Shown: positions 9,255 to 18,348, counted from the first letter of the stretch. The stretch: 64,000 bases of DNA from Psychroserpens luteolus (GCF_021032705.1 NZ_JAHVXI010000001.1:868001-932000), one strand, 5' to 3'. Program-made: numbers and translations. The notes: generated from the letters alone by a model not told the origin.

Positions 9255-10177
9255 TAATATTTTTTAATTATAACGTTGCCATCTATCTTTAATATATATG
9301 GAATATCTAAAGTTTCAAAAATGGTTCTTAATGCTACATTAAGATCACCATGTGCAAATCGACCAGTGAAATTAATAGGTTTTAAATGCTCTTTACCTTC
9401 AACTTCTATAGAATATTGTCGTTCTAATTCTTCTATGACTTCGAGAATATTAACAGTGTTAAAGCTACTTTCGTGTTGTAGCCACCTAGGAGAATTATCG
9501 TTATTTATATAATTGTTTTGTTCAATACTGTTTTGTATCGAAAAGCCTTGTCCTTTTGTTAATACAATTGATTCATATCCTTCAACCATAACCTTTACTT
9601 TTCCTTCATAACACACCACGTTGTAAAAATTATCTCTGGAGTTTACAGTAAATCGTGTTCCTAATACTCTAACATCACCATTAACTGTATTTACAGTAAA
9701 AGTTGATCCTTTTTCTACCTCGAAATAAGCTTCTCCTTCTAGAGTTAATCCTCGCTTTTTATTCCAATTGTAGGGTTTATATTTGATATTAGAGTCGGCA
9801 TTTAAATACACTTTAGAATTGTCTGGTAAAGAGAACTCTATTTGCTGAGCTAGTTGGCTTCTATAGGTAGTTGTTTTAAAAAATAAAGAGTAACCTAAAA
9901 ACAAAAATAAGGATGCTGCAATAGCATAGATCCAGTTTGAGATTTTAAATTTTGGCTTTGATACTAGGTTTTTAGTGTTTTCTAACTCAATCTTCTCCCA
10001 AGTTGCCTTAAAATTAGCATCAATATCAAACTCAGGGAACTCAGCCAAGTTAGTGGTTTCAACTATATCCAAATATTTTTTGTAGTCTGGATCAGCTTCG
10101 AACTTGCGCAACTCTTCTTTTGATAGAGTTCCATCAAGCCACTTTGCTAAAAAAGTGTCATCGTAAAGCTGTTCCAT
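9254..10177 (-). CDS. FecR-family anti-sigma / signal-transducing protein
   Basis: 307 residues. A cytoplasmic N-terminal part with a WLDGTLS segment, one membrane helix at about residues 83-104 (ISNWIYAIAASLFLF), a periplasmic FecR domain with the characteristic EGEAYFEV and VLGTRFTVN strands, and a C-terminal STN-like (DUF4974-type) domain. It is expected to link the STN receptor in the outer membrane to the ECF sigma. A CTAGGGT-N13-GCTGTT promoter-like motif lies about 31 nt before its start, overlapping the end of the sigma gene. Confidence 0.88.
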   Translation of the reverse strand: MEQLYDDTFLAKWLDGTLSKEELRKFEADPDYKKYLDIVETTNLAEFPEFDIDANFKATWEKIELENTKNLVSKPKFKISNWIYAIAASLFLFLGYSLFFKTTTYRSQLAQQIEFSLPDNSKVYLNADSNIKYKPYNWNKKRGLTLEGEAYFEVEKGSTFTVNTVNGDVRVLGTRFTVNSRDNFYNVVCYEGKVKVMVEGYESIVLTKGQGFSIQNSIEQNNYINNDNSPRWLQHESSFNTVNILEVIEELERQYSIEVEGKEHLKPINFTGRFAHGDLNVALRTIFETLDIPYILKIDGNVIIKKY

Positions 10178-10207
10178 ATGTTTAATTTTTGGGTAGTATA
10201 ACTTGTA

Positions 10208-10235
10208 AACAGCTAAGCTTAAAAAAACCCTAGTT
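10208..10235 (-). promoter_or_regulatory. putative ECF-sigma promoter of fecR-receptor unit
   Basis: Read on the - strand: AACTAGGGT (10235-10227), 13 nt, GCTGTT (10213-10208), then about 30 nt to the fecR ATG. The same two boxes with the same 13-nt spacing and the same distance to ATG occur at 10796-10825 and 13319-13348. Confidence 0.65.
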
Positions 10236-10755
10236 AAAGCTTATAGTTTTTTATGCTTTTCTTTAAGTTAAGTAATGCAGAGTGCATTCGTTGCTCTACT
10301 GCTTTTACCGAAATATCCAACATTTCTGCTATTTCCCTATATTTCTTTTTTTCAATGCGATTTAATAAAAACACCTCTCGCTGTTTGGGAGACAAATTAT
10401 TTATTGCTGCTGTTAATTCTTTTCGAAATTCTTTTTCTCTTAAAACGAATTCAGGATCTTCATGGTTAACTCTTGAATCGGATTTTGTTTTTTGATACTT
10501 TAAAACCACTTTTTGGTGATCTAATTCGTTGAAAAAGGCATTTTTAACAAGAGTAAGCAAATAAGACTTTGCTTTTTCTATTGGAACTTTCGCACAATTA
10601 TTCCAAAGTTTTATAAAGGCGTCTTGAGTTAAGTCTTCAGCTTGTTTTCTATTGCCACATTTCGAGTAGATAAAGTTATTTACCATTTTTGAATAGTTTC
10701 TATAAACTTTTTCAAAAATATATTTTTCACAAATTGAGGCTAAGCTTTGACTCAT
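10234..10755 (-). CDS. RNA polymerase ECF-type sigma factor (FecI-like)
   Basis: 173 residues. Region 2 (QAEDLTQDAFIKLW) and region 4 (NLSPKQREVFLLNRIEKKKYREIAEMLDISVKAVEQRM) are clear, with the Bacteroidota-type C-terminus. It should direct transcription in response to the FecR/STN-receptor pair just downstream. Its own promoter appears housekeeping: TAAATTTG, a perfect Bacteroidota -7 element, lies at 10775-10782 on the - strand. It is divergent from the transglutaminase operon, whose promoter motif is predicted to be a target. Confidence 0.9.
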   Translation of the reverse strand: MSQSLASICEKYIFEKVYRNYSKMVNNFIYSKCGNRKQAEDLTQDAFIKLWNNCAKVPIEKAKSYLLTLVKNAFFNELDHQKVVLKYQKTKSDSRVNHEDPEFVLREKEFRKELTAAINNLSPKQREVFLLNRIEKKKYREIAEMLDISVKAVEQRMHSALLNLKKSIKNYKL

Positions 10756-10795
10756 TTATCACTTTTATTAAAGTCAAATTTAGTTATTTTTTTAT

Positions 10796-10825
10796 CAACC
10801 TAGGGTAAATTTTTTTGAGCCTGTT
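10796..10825 (+). promoter_or_regulatory. putative ECF-sigma promoter of transglutaminase/amidoligase operon
   Basis: CAACCTAGGGT (10796-10806), 13-nt spacer, CCTGTT (10820-10825), then 29 nt to the ATG at 10855. It is identical in both boxes and spacing to 13319-13348. Confidence 0.7.
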
Positions 10826-10854
10826 CTAGTAAAAACACCTCAAATGAAAAACCT

Positions 10855-12426
10855 ATGCGTAGAAACAAAAGCCTCACAGTAACTTTACTAATTATTGCTT
10901 TAATAGCTTTTATTTCATTGGGCTTTAAGGTTAAGCCTATGATTAATGCCTATGAAGATTTTCTTCCCAAAGTCGTTTACGATGTAAGTTATAATTTTTA
11001 TACAAAAGGTATTGACCGCAAAGTCTTTGTTAAGACATTTCTTCCTGAAAGTAATAATCGGCAAAAAATATCAAATGTCAAGCAAAAGGCGAATGACATG
11101 AAGTTTAGAACCGAAGAACAAAATGAAAACCTGAGAGCTATTTGGAGAGCTCAAAGTAAAGATAAGTTTTATACCATAAACTATGCTTTCACTTATAAAG
11201 GAAAAGCTGTAAAGTATTTGATCGATGATAATCTCTCTCTCCGAAAACAGAGCGACACTATATTATACCGTTATCTTAAACCAGAAACTTATATTGAAGT
11301 AAATCATAATAAAATAGATGTATTAGCATCTGATTTAGCTAAAAACAAGAGTGATTTAAAATCACTAATTAAGAGTATCTATGATTATGTTCACAACATA
11401 CCTTCTGCTCCTATTCGAGACCTTACAAGTGCTTTAAAGGCTTACGAACAAAATCAAGCGTCATGTAATGGGAAAGCCCGTTTGTTTGTTGCGCTTTGTA
11501 GAAACCGTGGCATTCCTGCCAGATTAAAAGGCGGATTGATACTAGAGGACACAAAAAAGAGAACGTCTCACCTATGGGCAGAAGTTTACATTACAGACCA
11601 TTGGGTGCCTTTTGATGTTCTTAATGGGCATTTTGCTTATTTGCCAGCCCATTATTTAGAATTATATACTGGCGATCATTTTTTAATAACACATACGCCA
11701 AATATTCTATTCGATTATAATTATACCATGGAGGAAAATCAACACATTCCATTTATGAATGTTACTACAGATGATGCCTTAATGGACCATCCTATATCTT
11801 TATTAAAGCTATCTAGAAGCGGTATTGTTCCAAAACACACACTTCACTTTTTATTGCTATTACCTCTTGGTGGGCTCATTATAGCATTATTGAAAAATGT
11901 ACTAGGGTTAAAAACCTATGGAGTGTTCTTACCTATACTTATCGCTTATACTTTTACATCTACAGGATACATTACTGGCATGTTCTTGTTTTTGATAATA
12001 ACGGGCTTAGTGGCACTTATATCTGTTCCCTTAAATAATTGGGGATTACTATATACACCTAAGATTGTTATCATCTTAACCTTTACGGTCATTATGATTT
12101 TTATATTCCTTAATGTAGGTCTATCCTATAAACTAGATTGGTTAACGGCAATTTCATTTTTCCCTATTATCATATTATCAATAATGGCAGAACGTTTTGC
12201 ACGAGCTATAGAAGAAGATGGTACGAAAAAGGCCTTAAACAATATTTTGCAAACACTGGTTGCAACATCGGTTTGTTATTTGGTATTTGCTTCAACAACC
12301 ATAAAAATGGCGTTATTGATATTTCCAGAGATTATATTACTTCTAGTGATAGTCACTTTACTATTAGGTAAATGGATAGGGTTGCGAGTTTCAGAATATA
12401 GACGTTTCAGTTTTATTATTAGATAA
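10855..12426 (+). CDS. transglutaminase-domain / seven-TM membrane protein
   Basis: 523 residues. One N-terminal membrane helix (about 8-23), then an extracytoplasmic transglutaminase-like core with Cys204 (QASCNGKAR), His239 (SHLWAEVY) and Asp254 (VPFDVLN). From about residue 332 to the end there are about seven hydrophobic segments. This matches the transglutaminase-7TM proteins that occur next to alpha-L-glutamate-ligase-like ATP-grasp enzymes. Many relatives are described as inactive, but all three catalytic positions are present here. It probably processes or transfers peptide-like conjugates made by the next gene. Confidence 0.82.
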   Translation: MRRNKSLTVTLLIIALIAFISLGFKVKPMINAYEDFLPKVVYDVSYNFYTKGIDRKVFVKTFLPESNNRQKISNVKQKANDMKFRTEEQNENLRAIWRAQSKDKFYTINYAFTYKGKAVKYLIDDNLSLRKQSDTILYRYLKPETYIEVNHNKIDVLASDLAKNKSDLKSLIKSIYDYVHNIPSAPIRDLTSALKAYEQNQASCNGKARLFVALCRNRGIPARLKGGLILEDTKKRTSHLWAEVYITDHWVPFDVLNGHFAYLPAHYLELYTGDHFLITHTPNILFDYNYTMEENQHIPFMNVTTDDALMDHPISLLKLSRSGIVPKHTLHFLLLLPLGGLIIALLKNVLGLKTYGVFLPILIAYTFTSTGYITGMFLFLIITGLVALISVPLNNWGLLYTPKIVIILTFTVIMIFIFLNVGLSYKLDWLTAISFFPIIILSIMAERFARAIEEDGTKKALNNILQTLVATSVCYLVFASTTIKMALLIFPEIILLLVIVTLLLGKWIGLRVSEYRRFSFIIR

Positions 12427-12447
12427 ATATTAAAAACATAAATAACT

Positions 12448-13326
12448 ATGAAAATCTTAAATATTCTAAAAAAAAGCTTACAAAACGATTTTGATGTCTT
12501 AGGAATAAACGAGAGAAATGCATCTCTAATTTATCCGAATAATAAACGCAAAGATTATAAGTTAGCAGATGATAAAGTATTAACTAAAAATATTTTAGAA
12601 GCATACCATATTCCTTGTTCAAAAACCTATACTGTTATAGAGAATATTGGTAGCATTCAAGAAAAATGGAACGATGTACAGCGCCAAACCAAAATAGCGA
12701 TTAAACCAGCTAATGGTAGTGGAGGTGGCGGTATTAAAATTATAAAAAAAGATAAAGAAGGACATTGGACCTCGGGAGGACATAGGATTTTAAAAGAAGA
12801 GATTTTTCTTCATTTATCTAATATCATAATGGGACGCTACTCTTTTGGGTCTACCGATCGAGTACTTATTGAAGAATGTATAGAGCCGCACTCATTCTTC
12901 AGTGAAATTTATCCTCAAGGTGTTCCAGATTTTAGAATAATATTGCTCAAAAAAAAACCACTGATGGCTATGCTAAGGGTGCCTACAGATAAATCTGATG
13001 GCAAAGCAAATTTACATCAAGGCGGATTAGGTATTGGGATAGACATGAAAAAAGGAATACTGACACAGGCTTATGATGGTGTATCTTATTTTGATACGCA
13101 TCCAGATAATGGAAATCAAATAGTTGGCAAGCGCATACCATATTGGGAGTCTATTGTACAGATATCTATACAAACAGCAAAGCATTTTCCTCTTAACTAC
13201 TTAGGGGTAGATATTGTTATAGATAAGATTCACGGACCATTGATAATGGAAGTCAATGTGAGACCAGGTCTAGGAATTCAACTAGCTAATAAAACTGGCT
13301 TGAAATTTTTTTTAAAGACAACCTAG
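12448..13326 (+). CDS. alpha-L-glutamate ligase-like ATP-grasp protein (RimK-related)
   Basis: 292 residues. ATP-grasp features are visible: the nucleotide-binding AIKPANGSGGGGI segment (about residues 90-102), an acidic hinge (VLIEECIEPH), and the metal/ATP-binding terminal motif MEVNVRPGLGIQLAN. This family is predicted to form peptide-like amide bonds (amidoligase). It begins 21 bp after the transglutaminase-7TM gene, a pairing known from proteobacteria. The retropepsin-like zinc protease that often accompanies the pair is absent here. The substrate is unknown. Confidence 0.85.
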   Translation: MKILNILKKSLQNDFDVLGINERNASLIYPNNKRKDYKLADDKVLTKNILEAYHIPCSKTYTVIENIGSIQEKWNDVQRQTKIAIKPANGSGGGGIKIIKKDKEGHWTSGGHRILKEEIFLHLSNIIMGRYSFGSTDRVLIEECIEPHSFFSEIYPQGVPDFRIILLKKKPLMAMLRVPTDKSDGKANLHQGGLGIGIDMKKGILTQAYDGVSYFDTHPDNGNQIVGKRIPYWESIVQISIQTAKHFPLNYLGVDIVIDKIHGPLIMEVNVRPGLGIQLANKTGLKFFLKTT

Positions 13327-13348
13327 GGTTTTTTAAAAACTCCCTGTT
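13319..13348 (+). promoter_or_regulatory. putative second ECF-sigma promoter within the amidoligase locus
   Basis: CAACCTAGGGT (13319-13329) overlaps the stop codon of the ATP-grasp gene; CCTGTT follows after 13 nt (13343-13348), and the ATG of the 71-residue gene comes 29 nt later. The boxes, spacing and start distance match the promoter at 10796. Confidence 0.7.
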
Positions 13349-13377
13349 TTCCTTTTAAACACCCAAAACTTTAAATT

Positions 13378-13593
13378 ATGGAATTTAAAAAATCCCCATT
13401 CCCATACATTTTACTTTTATCCTCTATTTTAAGTATCGCATTTTATGCCAATAGAACTTGGGATAAAAAAATGAATGAACCACTTACATATTCATTGCAC
13501 AAAATTGAAAACTCATCAAAAAGCGAGTTAACAAATCTAGCACCACCTTCGTTGATTTCTATTTCTGCTGCCGTAACTAAAGACACTAAATAG
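13378..13593 (+). CDS. small membrane-anchored protein of the amidoligase locus
   Basis: 71 residues that I do not recognise. A hydrophobic segment near residues 8-23 (FPYILLLSSILSIAFYA) could be a signal anchor, followed by a short polar, Ser/Lys-rich tail. It has its own copy of the locus promoter motif and is followed 58 bp later by the outer-membrane barrel gene. It is therefore probably expressed with the sigma-controlled envelope system. Confidence 0.6.
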   Translation: MEFKKSPFPYILLLSSILSIAFYANRTWDKKMNEPLTYSLHKIENSSKSELTNLAPPSLISISAAVTKDTK

Positions 13594-13651
13594 GCTGTAA
13601 TTCAATCTTACTTTCAACAATCTCTAATCTTTTATAATTAAAAAATATATT

Positions 13652-14770
13652 ATGAAGCACTCTTTTTTTTTCCTATTCCTTTTTGCTATTGGGTTGTCTA
13701 GCGCTCAAGTTGATCTAAGTGTAAACACACTTTCAGGCTATGAGTATAATATCAATAGATCTCCAGAAACGCTTTTTGAAGACTCAGAACTTGTTGATAA
13801 AGAAGATTTAATATTTAGTGGTTTTTATCAAGAAATAGGTGTTAGATTAAGATATAGTAAAGAGCTAAAATCGGGTGTTTTTAAAGCCTATTTAACACCT
13901 AAGAGACGATTTTTTATTGCAGAGCCAGAACTTAACCTATTACTGCTAAGGTCTGGGTTAAAATACACCCATACCTTTAAGAAGAAATTAAAATGGGAAA
14001 GCGGTATTAATTATACCATTAAAGATCGCGAAGGTTTAGATTTAGATGAAAATGAATTAAGTGTTCCCTTAGGCTATAATTTACTTAATGTGAAATCTGG
14101 ATTGCATTTAAGACTATATAAAAATAACAGGACACAGTTCCATTTGCACTATGGAAAGAAGAACTTTAATGCATCTGAAAACAGAACAACCTCCTATAAC
14201 AAATATGGTGTAAGTGTAGATTTTAAAACCATTTATTGGAAAAACCATTTATTATACTCATATGGCATTGCTGCCAAGTTCTTTCATAGGGATTATGTGA
14301 CATTGAATGAGGAGGAAGCTTCCGAAATTTCTAGAACTTGGCAGTATATCAACTTTGAATTATATTATACTATATCTTTAAATAAGAAATGGACCATTAA
14401 ACCGTCTATTGACTATCAAAAGCGAATAGATGCTACAAATGATCGATTTGGGTATAATCAAATTCGTGCAGGTTTAAATCTTAATTTTAAATCTGAAAAA
14501 TTTAAAAACAGTATTAATTTCTCCTATAACAATAGGCGTTTTGATATGCTTCAAGCTGAAAATAATTCGGGAGCATCGATAGACAATTTGAAGTATGATT
14601 ATTTAAGGGTAAGATATAATGCAGACTATAAATTAAATGATAAGCTATCTCTTATCTCAGAAGCATATTTAGTAAATAGAGCATCAAACAACGACAATCA
14701 AAACACAACGACTTTTCGTTCTTATCAAAACTTTTATGTTGGAATAGGACTTCGTTGGCAGCTATTTTAG
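13652..14770 (+). CDS. outer-membrane beta-barrel protein, unknown function
   Basis: 372 residues. Signal peptide ends near LSSAQ. The rest is a run of alternating amphipathic strands rich in Tyr, Asn and Lys, ending in GLRWQLF, a terminal aromatic as in outer-membrane barrels. No named family is recognised. It is the last + gene of the locus and may be the outer-membrane component of the amidoligase/transglutaminase system. A bidirectional terminator follows. Confidence 0.65.
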   Translation: MKHSFFFLFLFAIGLSSAQVDLSVNTLSGYEYNINRSPETLFEDSELVDKEDLIFSGFYQEIGVRLRYSKELKSGVFKAYLTPKRRFFIAEPELNLLLLRSGLKYTHTFKKKLKWESGINYTIKDREGLDLDENELSVPLGYNLLNVKSGLHLRLYKNNRTQFHLHYGKKNFNASENRTTSYNKYGVSVDFKTIYWKNHLLYSYGIAAKFFHRDYVTLNEEEASEISRTWQYINFELYYTISLNKKWTIKPSIDYQKRIDATNDRFGYNQIRAGLNLNFKSEKFKNSINFSYNNRRFDMLQAENNSGASIDNLKYDYLRVRYNADYKLNDKLSLISEAYLVNRASNNDNQNTTTFRSYQNFYVGIGLRWQLF

Positions 14771-14799
14771 TGCTTTCTGTATGAATTTAAAGAGATTTT

Positions 14800-14832
14800 A
14801 AAAAGCAGACCAACCAAAGTTAGTCTGCTTTT
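14800..14832. terminator. bidirectional terminator between barrel gene and rtcB
   Basis: AAAAGCAGAC... pairs with ...GTCTGCTTTT around a CAAA loop with one mismatch. There is an A-run on the left and a T-run on the right, so it can serve both converging genes. Confidence 0.75.
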
Positions 14833-14836
14833 CCTT

Positions 14837-16333
<1,497 letters not shown>

Positions 16334-16369
16334 CAAATATTTAACCCTATTGCGCAATCTTTTTGCGTA
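16334..16369 (-). promoter_or_regulatory. rtcB promoter with TACGCAA/TTGCGCA site at -33
   Basis: On the - strand: TACGCAAAAA (16369-16360), then the palindrome ATTGCGCAAT (16358-16349), then AATATTTG (16341-16334), a near-consensus -7 element. No TTG is present where -33 should be; TACGCAAAAA sits there instead, 18 nt before -7. The 21-bp block 16361-16381 recurs at 20283-20303. Confidence 0.6.
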
Positions 16370-16375
16370 GTATAA

Positions 16376-16889
16376 TTATTTTAATTTTCTAAATGTTAAA
16401 CTCATTCTTTCATTGTCTGTATTTGATCTAATTATGGCATGCTGCCATACATTTTTGAAACTCATTATTCATGTAAATTAATGAACCAGAAATAAGATTA
16501 AAGTCAACAATTGTCTCTCGATTTTCAATATTTCTAAAACGAAGTGTCCTTGTTTCACCAACAGAGACAATTACCACTCCTGTGTTTTCTATCAGTATGT
16601 CTGTTCGGTCAGAATGGAATCCCATTCTTGAATTTCCATTTTCATAATAATTGATCAAACAGTTGTTTGGTCTGAAGCATAGAAATTTTTCAATAGAAGC
16701 TATGATTTCTTTCATTTCTTGTGTGAACTGCTGAAAAGGATATTCCATCTGAGAGTAATTATAAGGTCTTCCAAAACTTGCAGTTTTTCTATTTACCATG
16801 CTCTCGTCCCAAATCGTATTACGCCTTAAATTTTCAAATAACAATCTGTGATTATTTAAAAAGCTTTCTCTGTAAGTTATTCCTTCCAT
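16376..16889 (-). pseudogene. AlkB-family 2-oxoglutarate dioxygenase, frameshifted near the 3' end
   Basis: The frame from 16889 gives 153 residues ending ...EFQKCMAACHN at 16428. The AlkB HxD motif is clear (His92, Asp94 in RMGFHSDR). The expected C-terminal His and Arg are missing in this frame. One base off, starting at the A5 run (16452-16456), the sequence reads FQNVWQHAIIRS...ERMSLTFRKLK to a TAA at 16376, supplying the distal His and the RxSLTFR motif. A single extra A therefore truncates the enzyme, unless it is a sequencing error or the site slips. Relatives demethylate alkylated nucleic acid, possibly tRNA here. Confidence 0.8.
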
Positions 16890-17002
16890 AATTTCATTAA
16901 ATTTTAATCACTTCGTTTAAAAATTCCGCCAGATTTTAGACTTATAAAAACCCAGCAGAATTTAATAATTAAGAATAGGAGCCTATTCCTCAGTGAAGTA
17001 AT

Positions 17003-17488
17003 TTATACAACCTTATCTGCACATGATGAACTCGCAAAAGCATAAGGCTTGGCCTTAAAAACAAACCCCATTCCAAGAATGTAGCCCATTGCATCTTTTA
17101 GAGCTACATTAGATTTAAATTTAGGATCTGTATTAATATCGGCATGAACCTCAAGTTCTACATTGTACGTATCTAAAATGTCACAAATCGAATATGCGAC
17201 CTCTACAGACATCGTTACTTCCTTAAGCATACGTTCTTTAATGCCAATATATTTTGTCCCTTTGTAATTTCTCATAAACATAAAACCACCTTTTCCTTCA
17301 CGCAGTATCACAATAACTGTTGCATATTCAACATGAGATTTATAGGCTTGAGAGTCTGAACCAACACAAATCTTTAAACGATGTCCGTTTTTTTGTTCTT
17401 TTACAATAGCATTTTCAATTACTTCGGTGATGGGTTGGTCAAAAACCTTCCCACTAAAGTTTCTCCATTTTTGTTGTACAATTTTCAT
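17003..17488 (-). CDS. YkuK-family RNase H-like protein
   Basis: 161 residues matching the YkuK (DUF458) ribonuclease H-like family. Acidic residues sit at expected active-site positions in VGSDSQ, in the helix KEVTMSVEVAY and in EVHADIN. A nuclease role on RNA or an RNA-DNA hybrid is predicted but not proven for the family. It starts 33 bp after the last tRNA of the array and on the same strand, so it is probably co-transcribed with the tRNAs. AlkB and RtcB follow. Confidence 0.8.
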   Translation of the reverse strand: MKIVQQKWRNFSGKVFDQPITEVIENAIVKEQKNGHRLKICVGSDSQAYKSHVEYATVIVILREGKGGFMFMRNYKGTKYIGIKERMLKEVTMSVEVAYSICDILDTYNVELEVHADINTDPKFKSNVALKDAMGYILGMGFVFKAKPYAFASSSCADKVV

Positions 17489-17520
17489 CTCTATTTAGTT
17501 TCTATTTAATAATTATGTTG

Positions 17521-17593
17521 TGGAACAAACTGGGATCGAACCAGTATTTTCGGAGCTTCAATCCGACGCATAGACCAACTTTGCTATTGTTCC
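17521..17593 (-). tRNA. tRNA-Phe(GAA)
   Basis: 73 nt. Acceptor GGAACAA/TTGTTCC, anticodon arm TCGGA-TTGAAGC-TCCGA, T-loop TTCGATC, discriminator A. Position 37 is G, unusual for tRNA-Phe. Confidence 0.9.
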
Positions 17594-17597
17594 TATT

Positions 17598-17670
17598 GGG
17601 TGATTCCGAGATTCGAACTCTGTTCTCCTCATTCACAGTGAGGTACTTTACCATATAAGCTAAAACCACC
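17598..17670 (-). tRNA. tRNA-His(GTG)
   Basis: 73 nt. Acceptor GGTGGTT/AATCACC followed by C, anticodon arm CCTCA-CTGTGAA-TGAGG, T-loop TTCGAAT. GG at the 5' end and CC at the 3' end suit histidine identity. The D-arm linker is one base long and the T stem has one mismatch. Confidence 0.85.
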
Positions 17671-17679
17671 ATATTTTAG

Positions 17680-17752
17680 TTCTGACAAAAGGAATCGAAC
17701 CTTTATCCACAAACGTATCAGGTTTGCACTTTACCAGTTAAGCTATGTCAGA
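17680..17752 (-). tRNA. tRNA-Ile(GAT)
   Basis: 73 nt. Acceptor TCTGACA/TGTCAGA is perfect, anticodon arm CAAAC-CTGATAC-GTTTG, T arm AAAGG-TTCGATT-CCTTT, discriminator A. Confidence 0.9.
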
Positions 17753-17758
17753 ATATTG

Positions 17759-17829
17759 TTAACCTGACAGGATTCGAACCTGTACCGAAAGATTCAAAGT
17801 CTTCCATGCTGCCGTTACACCACAAGTTA
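17759..17829 (-). tRNA. tRNA-Gln(TTG)
   Basis: 71 nt. Acceptor TAACTTG/CAGGTTA, D region TGGTGTAACGGCAGCA typical of Gln, anticodon loop CTTTGAA, T arm ACAGG-TTCGAAT-CCTGT, discriminator A. Confidence 0.88.
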
Positions 17830-17834
17830 TTTTG

Positions 17835-17907
17835 TAAGCTTAATAGGACTTGAACCCATATCACTAGATTCGTATTCTAGCATGTTATCCAATTACACCA
17901 TAAGCTT
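17835..17907 (-). tRNA. tRNA-Arg(ACG)
   Basis: 73 nt. Acceptor AAGCTTA/TAAGCTT, anticodon arm CTAGA-ATACGAA-TCTAG, T-loop TTCAAGT, discriminator A. A34 would need deamination to inosine to read all CGN codons. Confidence 0.88.
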
Positions 17908-17913
17908 ATATTG

Positions 17914-17987
17914 TACTCCACCCAAGATTCGAATTTGGACTTAAAGGCGCTTAAAACCTTTGCCTCTTCCAGTTGGGCTAGTGGAGC
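17914..17987 (-). tRNA. tRNA with TAA anticodon (Leu), class I shape
   Basis: 74 nt. Acceptor GCTCCAC/GTGGAGT (one G.U), anticodon loop TTTAAGC, T-loop TTCGAAT, discriminator A. The variable region is only about five bases, whereas bacterial tRNA-Leu is class II with a long variable arm. The D arm is also not Leu-like, so amino-acid identity is uncertain. Confidence 0.75.
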
Positions 17988-18060
17988 ATATGTTGCCTAC
18001 GCGCCACCTGGCACGTTTGCTTAAAATGTCTACTAGACATTTTTTTCACGCAACGCCCTG
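17988..18060. repeat. structured spacer 1 inside the tRNA array
   Basis: It holds a 9-bp palindrome AAATGTCTA-C-TAGACATTT (about 18025-18045) and a GC-rich hairpin CGCGCC-ACCT-GGCACG (about 18000-18015), flanked by GTTGC and GCAAC. No T-arm or canonical acceptor could be built. It resembles dispersed palindromic repeats of flavobacterial genomes. Confidence 0.5.
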
Positions 18061-18134
18061 TACAGGAAGAGAGATTCGAACTCTCAAAATCTTGTTTCTA
18101 AGACAAGAGCGTATGCCAATTCCGCCATTCCTGC
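18061..18134 (-). tRNA. tRNA-Leu(TAG) lacking the long variable arm
   Basis: 74 nt. Acceptor GCAGGAA/TTCCTGT, D region TGGCGGAATTGGCATACGC (clearly Leu type), anticodon arm CTTGT-CTTAGAA-ACAAG, variable loop only ATTTT, T arm GAGAG-TTCGAAT-CTCTC, discriminator A. The class II variable arm has been lost. Confidence 0.88.
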
Positions 18135-18139
18135 ATTAG

Positions 18140-18213
18140 TTGAGATGCCAGGAGTCGAACCTGAATCCTTCGCCTTATGAGAGCGATGCTCTACCAGATT
18201 AAGCTACATCTCA
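18140..18213 (-). tRNA. tRNA-Met(CAT), elongator-type
   Basis: 74 nt. Acceptor TGAGATG/CATCTCA with a 1-72 pair, which excludes an initiator; anticodon loop CTCATAA, T-loop TTCGACT, discriminator A. An Ile(CAT) tRNA with lysidine modification is possible. Confidence 0.85.
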
Positions 18214-18218
18214 ATATG

Positions 18219-18343
18219 TTGAGGTAATAGGATTAGATCACATGACCCTATTTCTTTTTGTTTGAGTTCGTGAATGCGTTGCATTTCGAACCTATGACTC
18301 TCACGATGTAAGCGTGACGCTCTTACCACTGAGCTATACCTCA
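18219..18343 (-). tRNA. tRNA-Val(TAC) interrupted in the T-loop by a 52-nt insertion
   Basis: 125 nt. Acceptor TGAGGTA/TACCTCA, D arm GCTCAGTGGTAAGAGC, anticodon arm TCACG-CTTACAT-CGTGA. The T arm is ATAGG-TTCG|insertion|AAT-CCTAT. Removing 18235-18286 leaves exactly 73 nt with a perfect T arm. Discriminator A. Confidence 0.85.
18235..18286 (-). repeat. insertion element A in T-loop of tRNA-Val
   Basis: 52 nt inserted between TTCG and AAT. It begins AAATG, has a hairpin AATGC-AAC-GCATT, contains ATTCACGAA and ends GATCT. Exon GTTCG can pair with intron CGAAC just beyond the hairpin. Flanking AA is present on both sides. Confidence 0.75.
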
Positions 18344-18348
18344 ATTTG

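Noticed and set aside
17988-18060. A 21st tRNA, for example Thr with anticodon AGT from AATGT-CTAGTAG-ACATT
   Set aside because: No T-arm, D-arm or acceptor stem could be built around this hairpin; the GC-rich hairpin and GTTGC/GCAAC ends fit a dispersed palindromic repeat better.
18235-18286. Group I or group II self-splicing intron
   Set aside because: The insertions are only 52-55 nt, far too short for any catalytic core, and have no intron-encoded protein.
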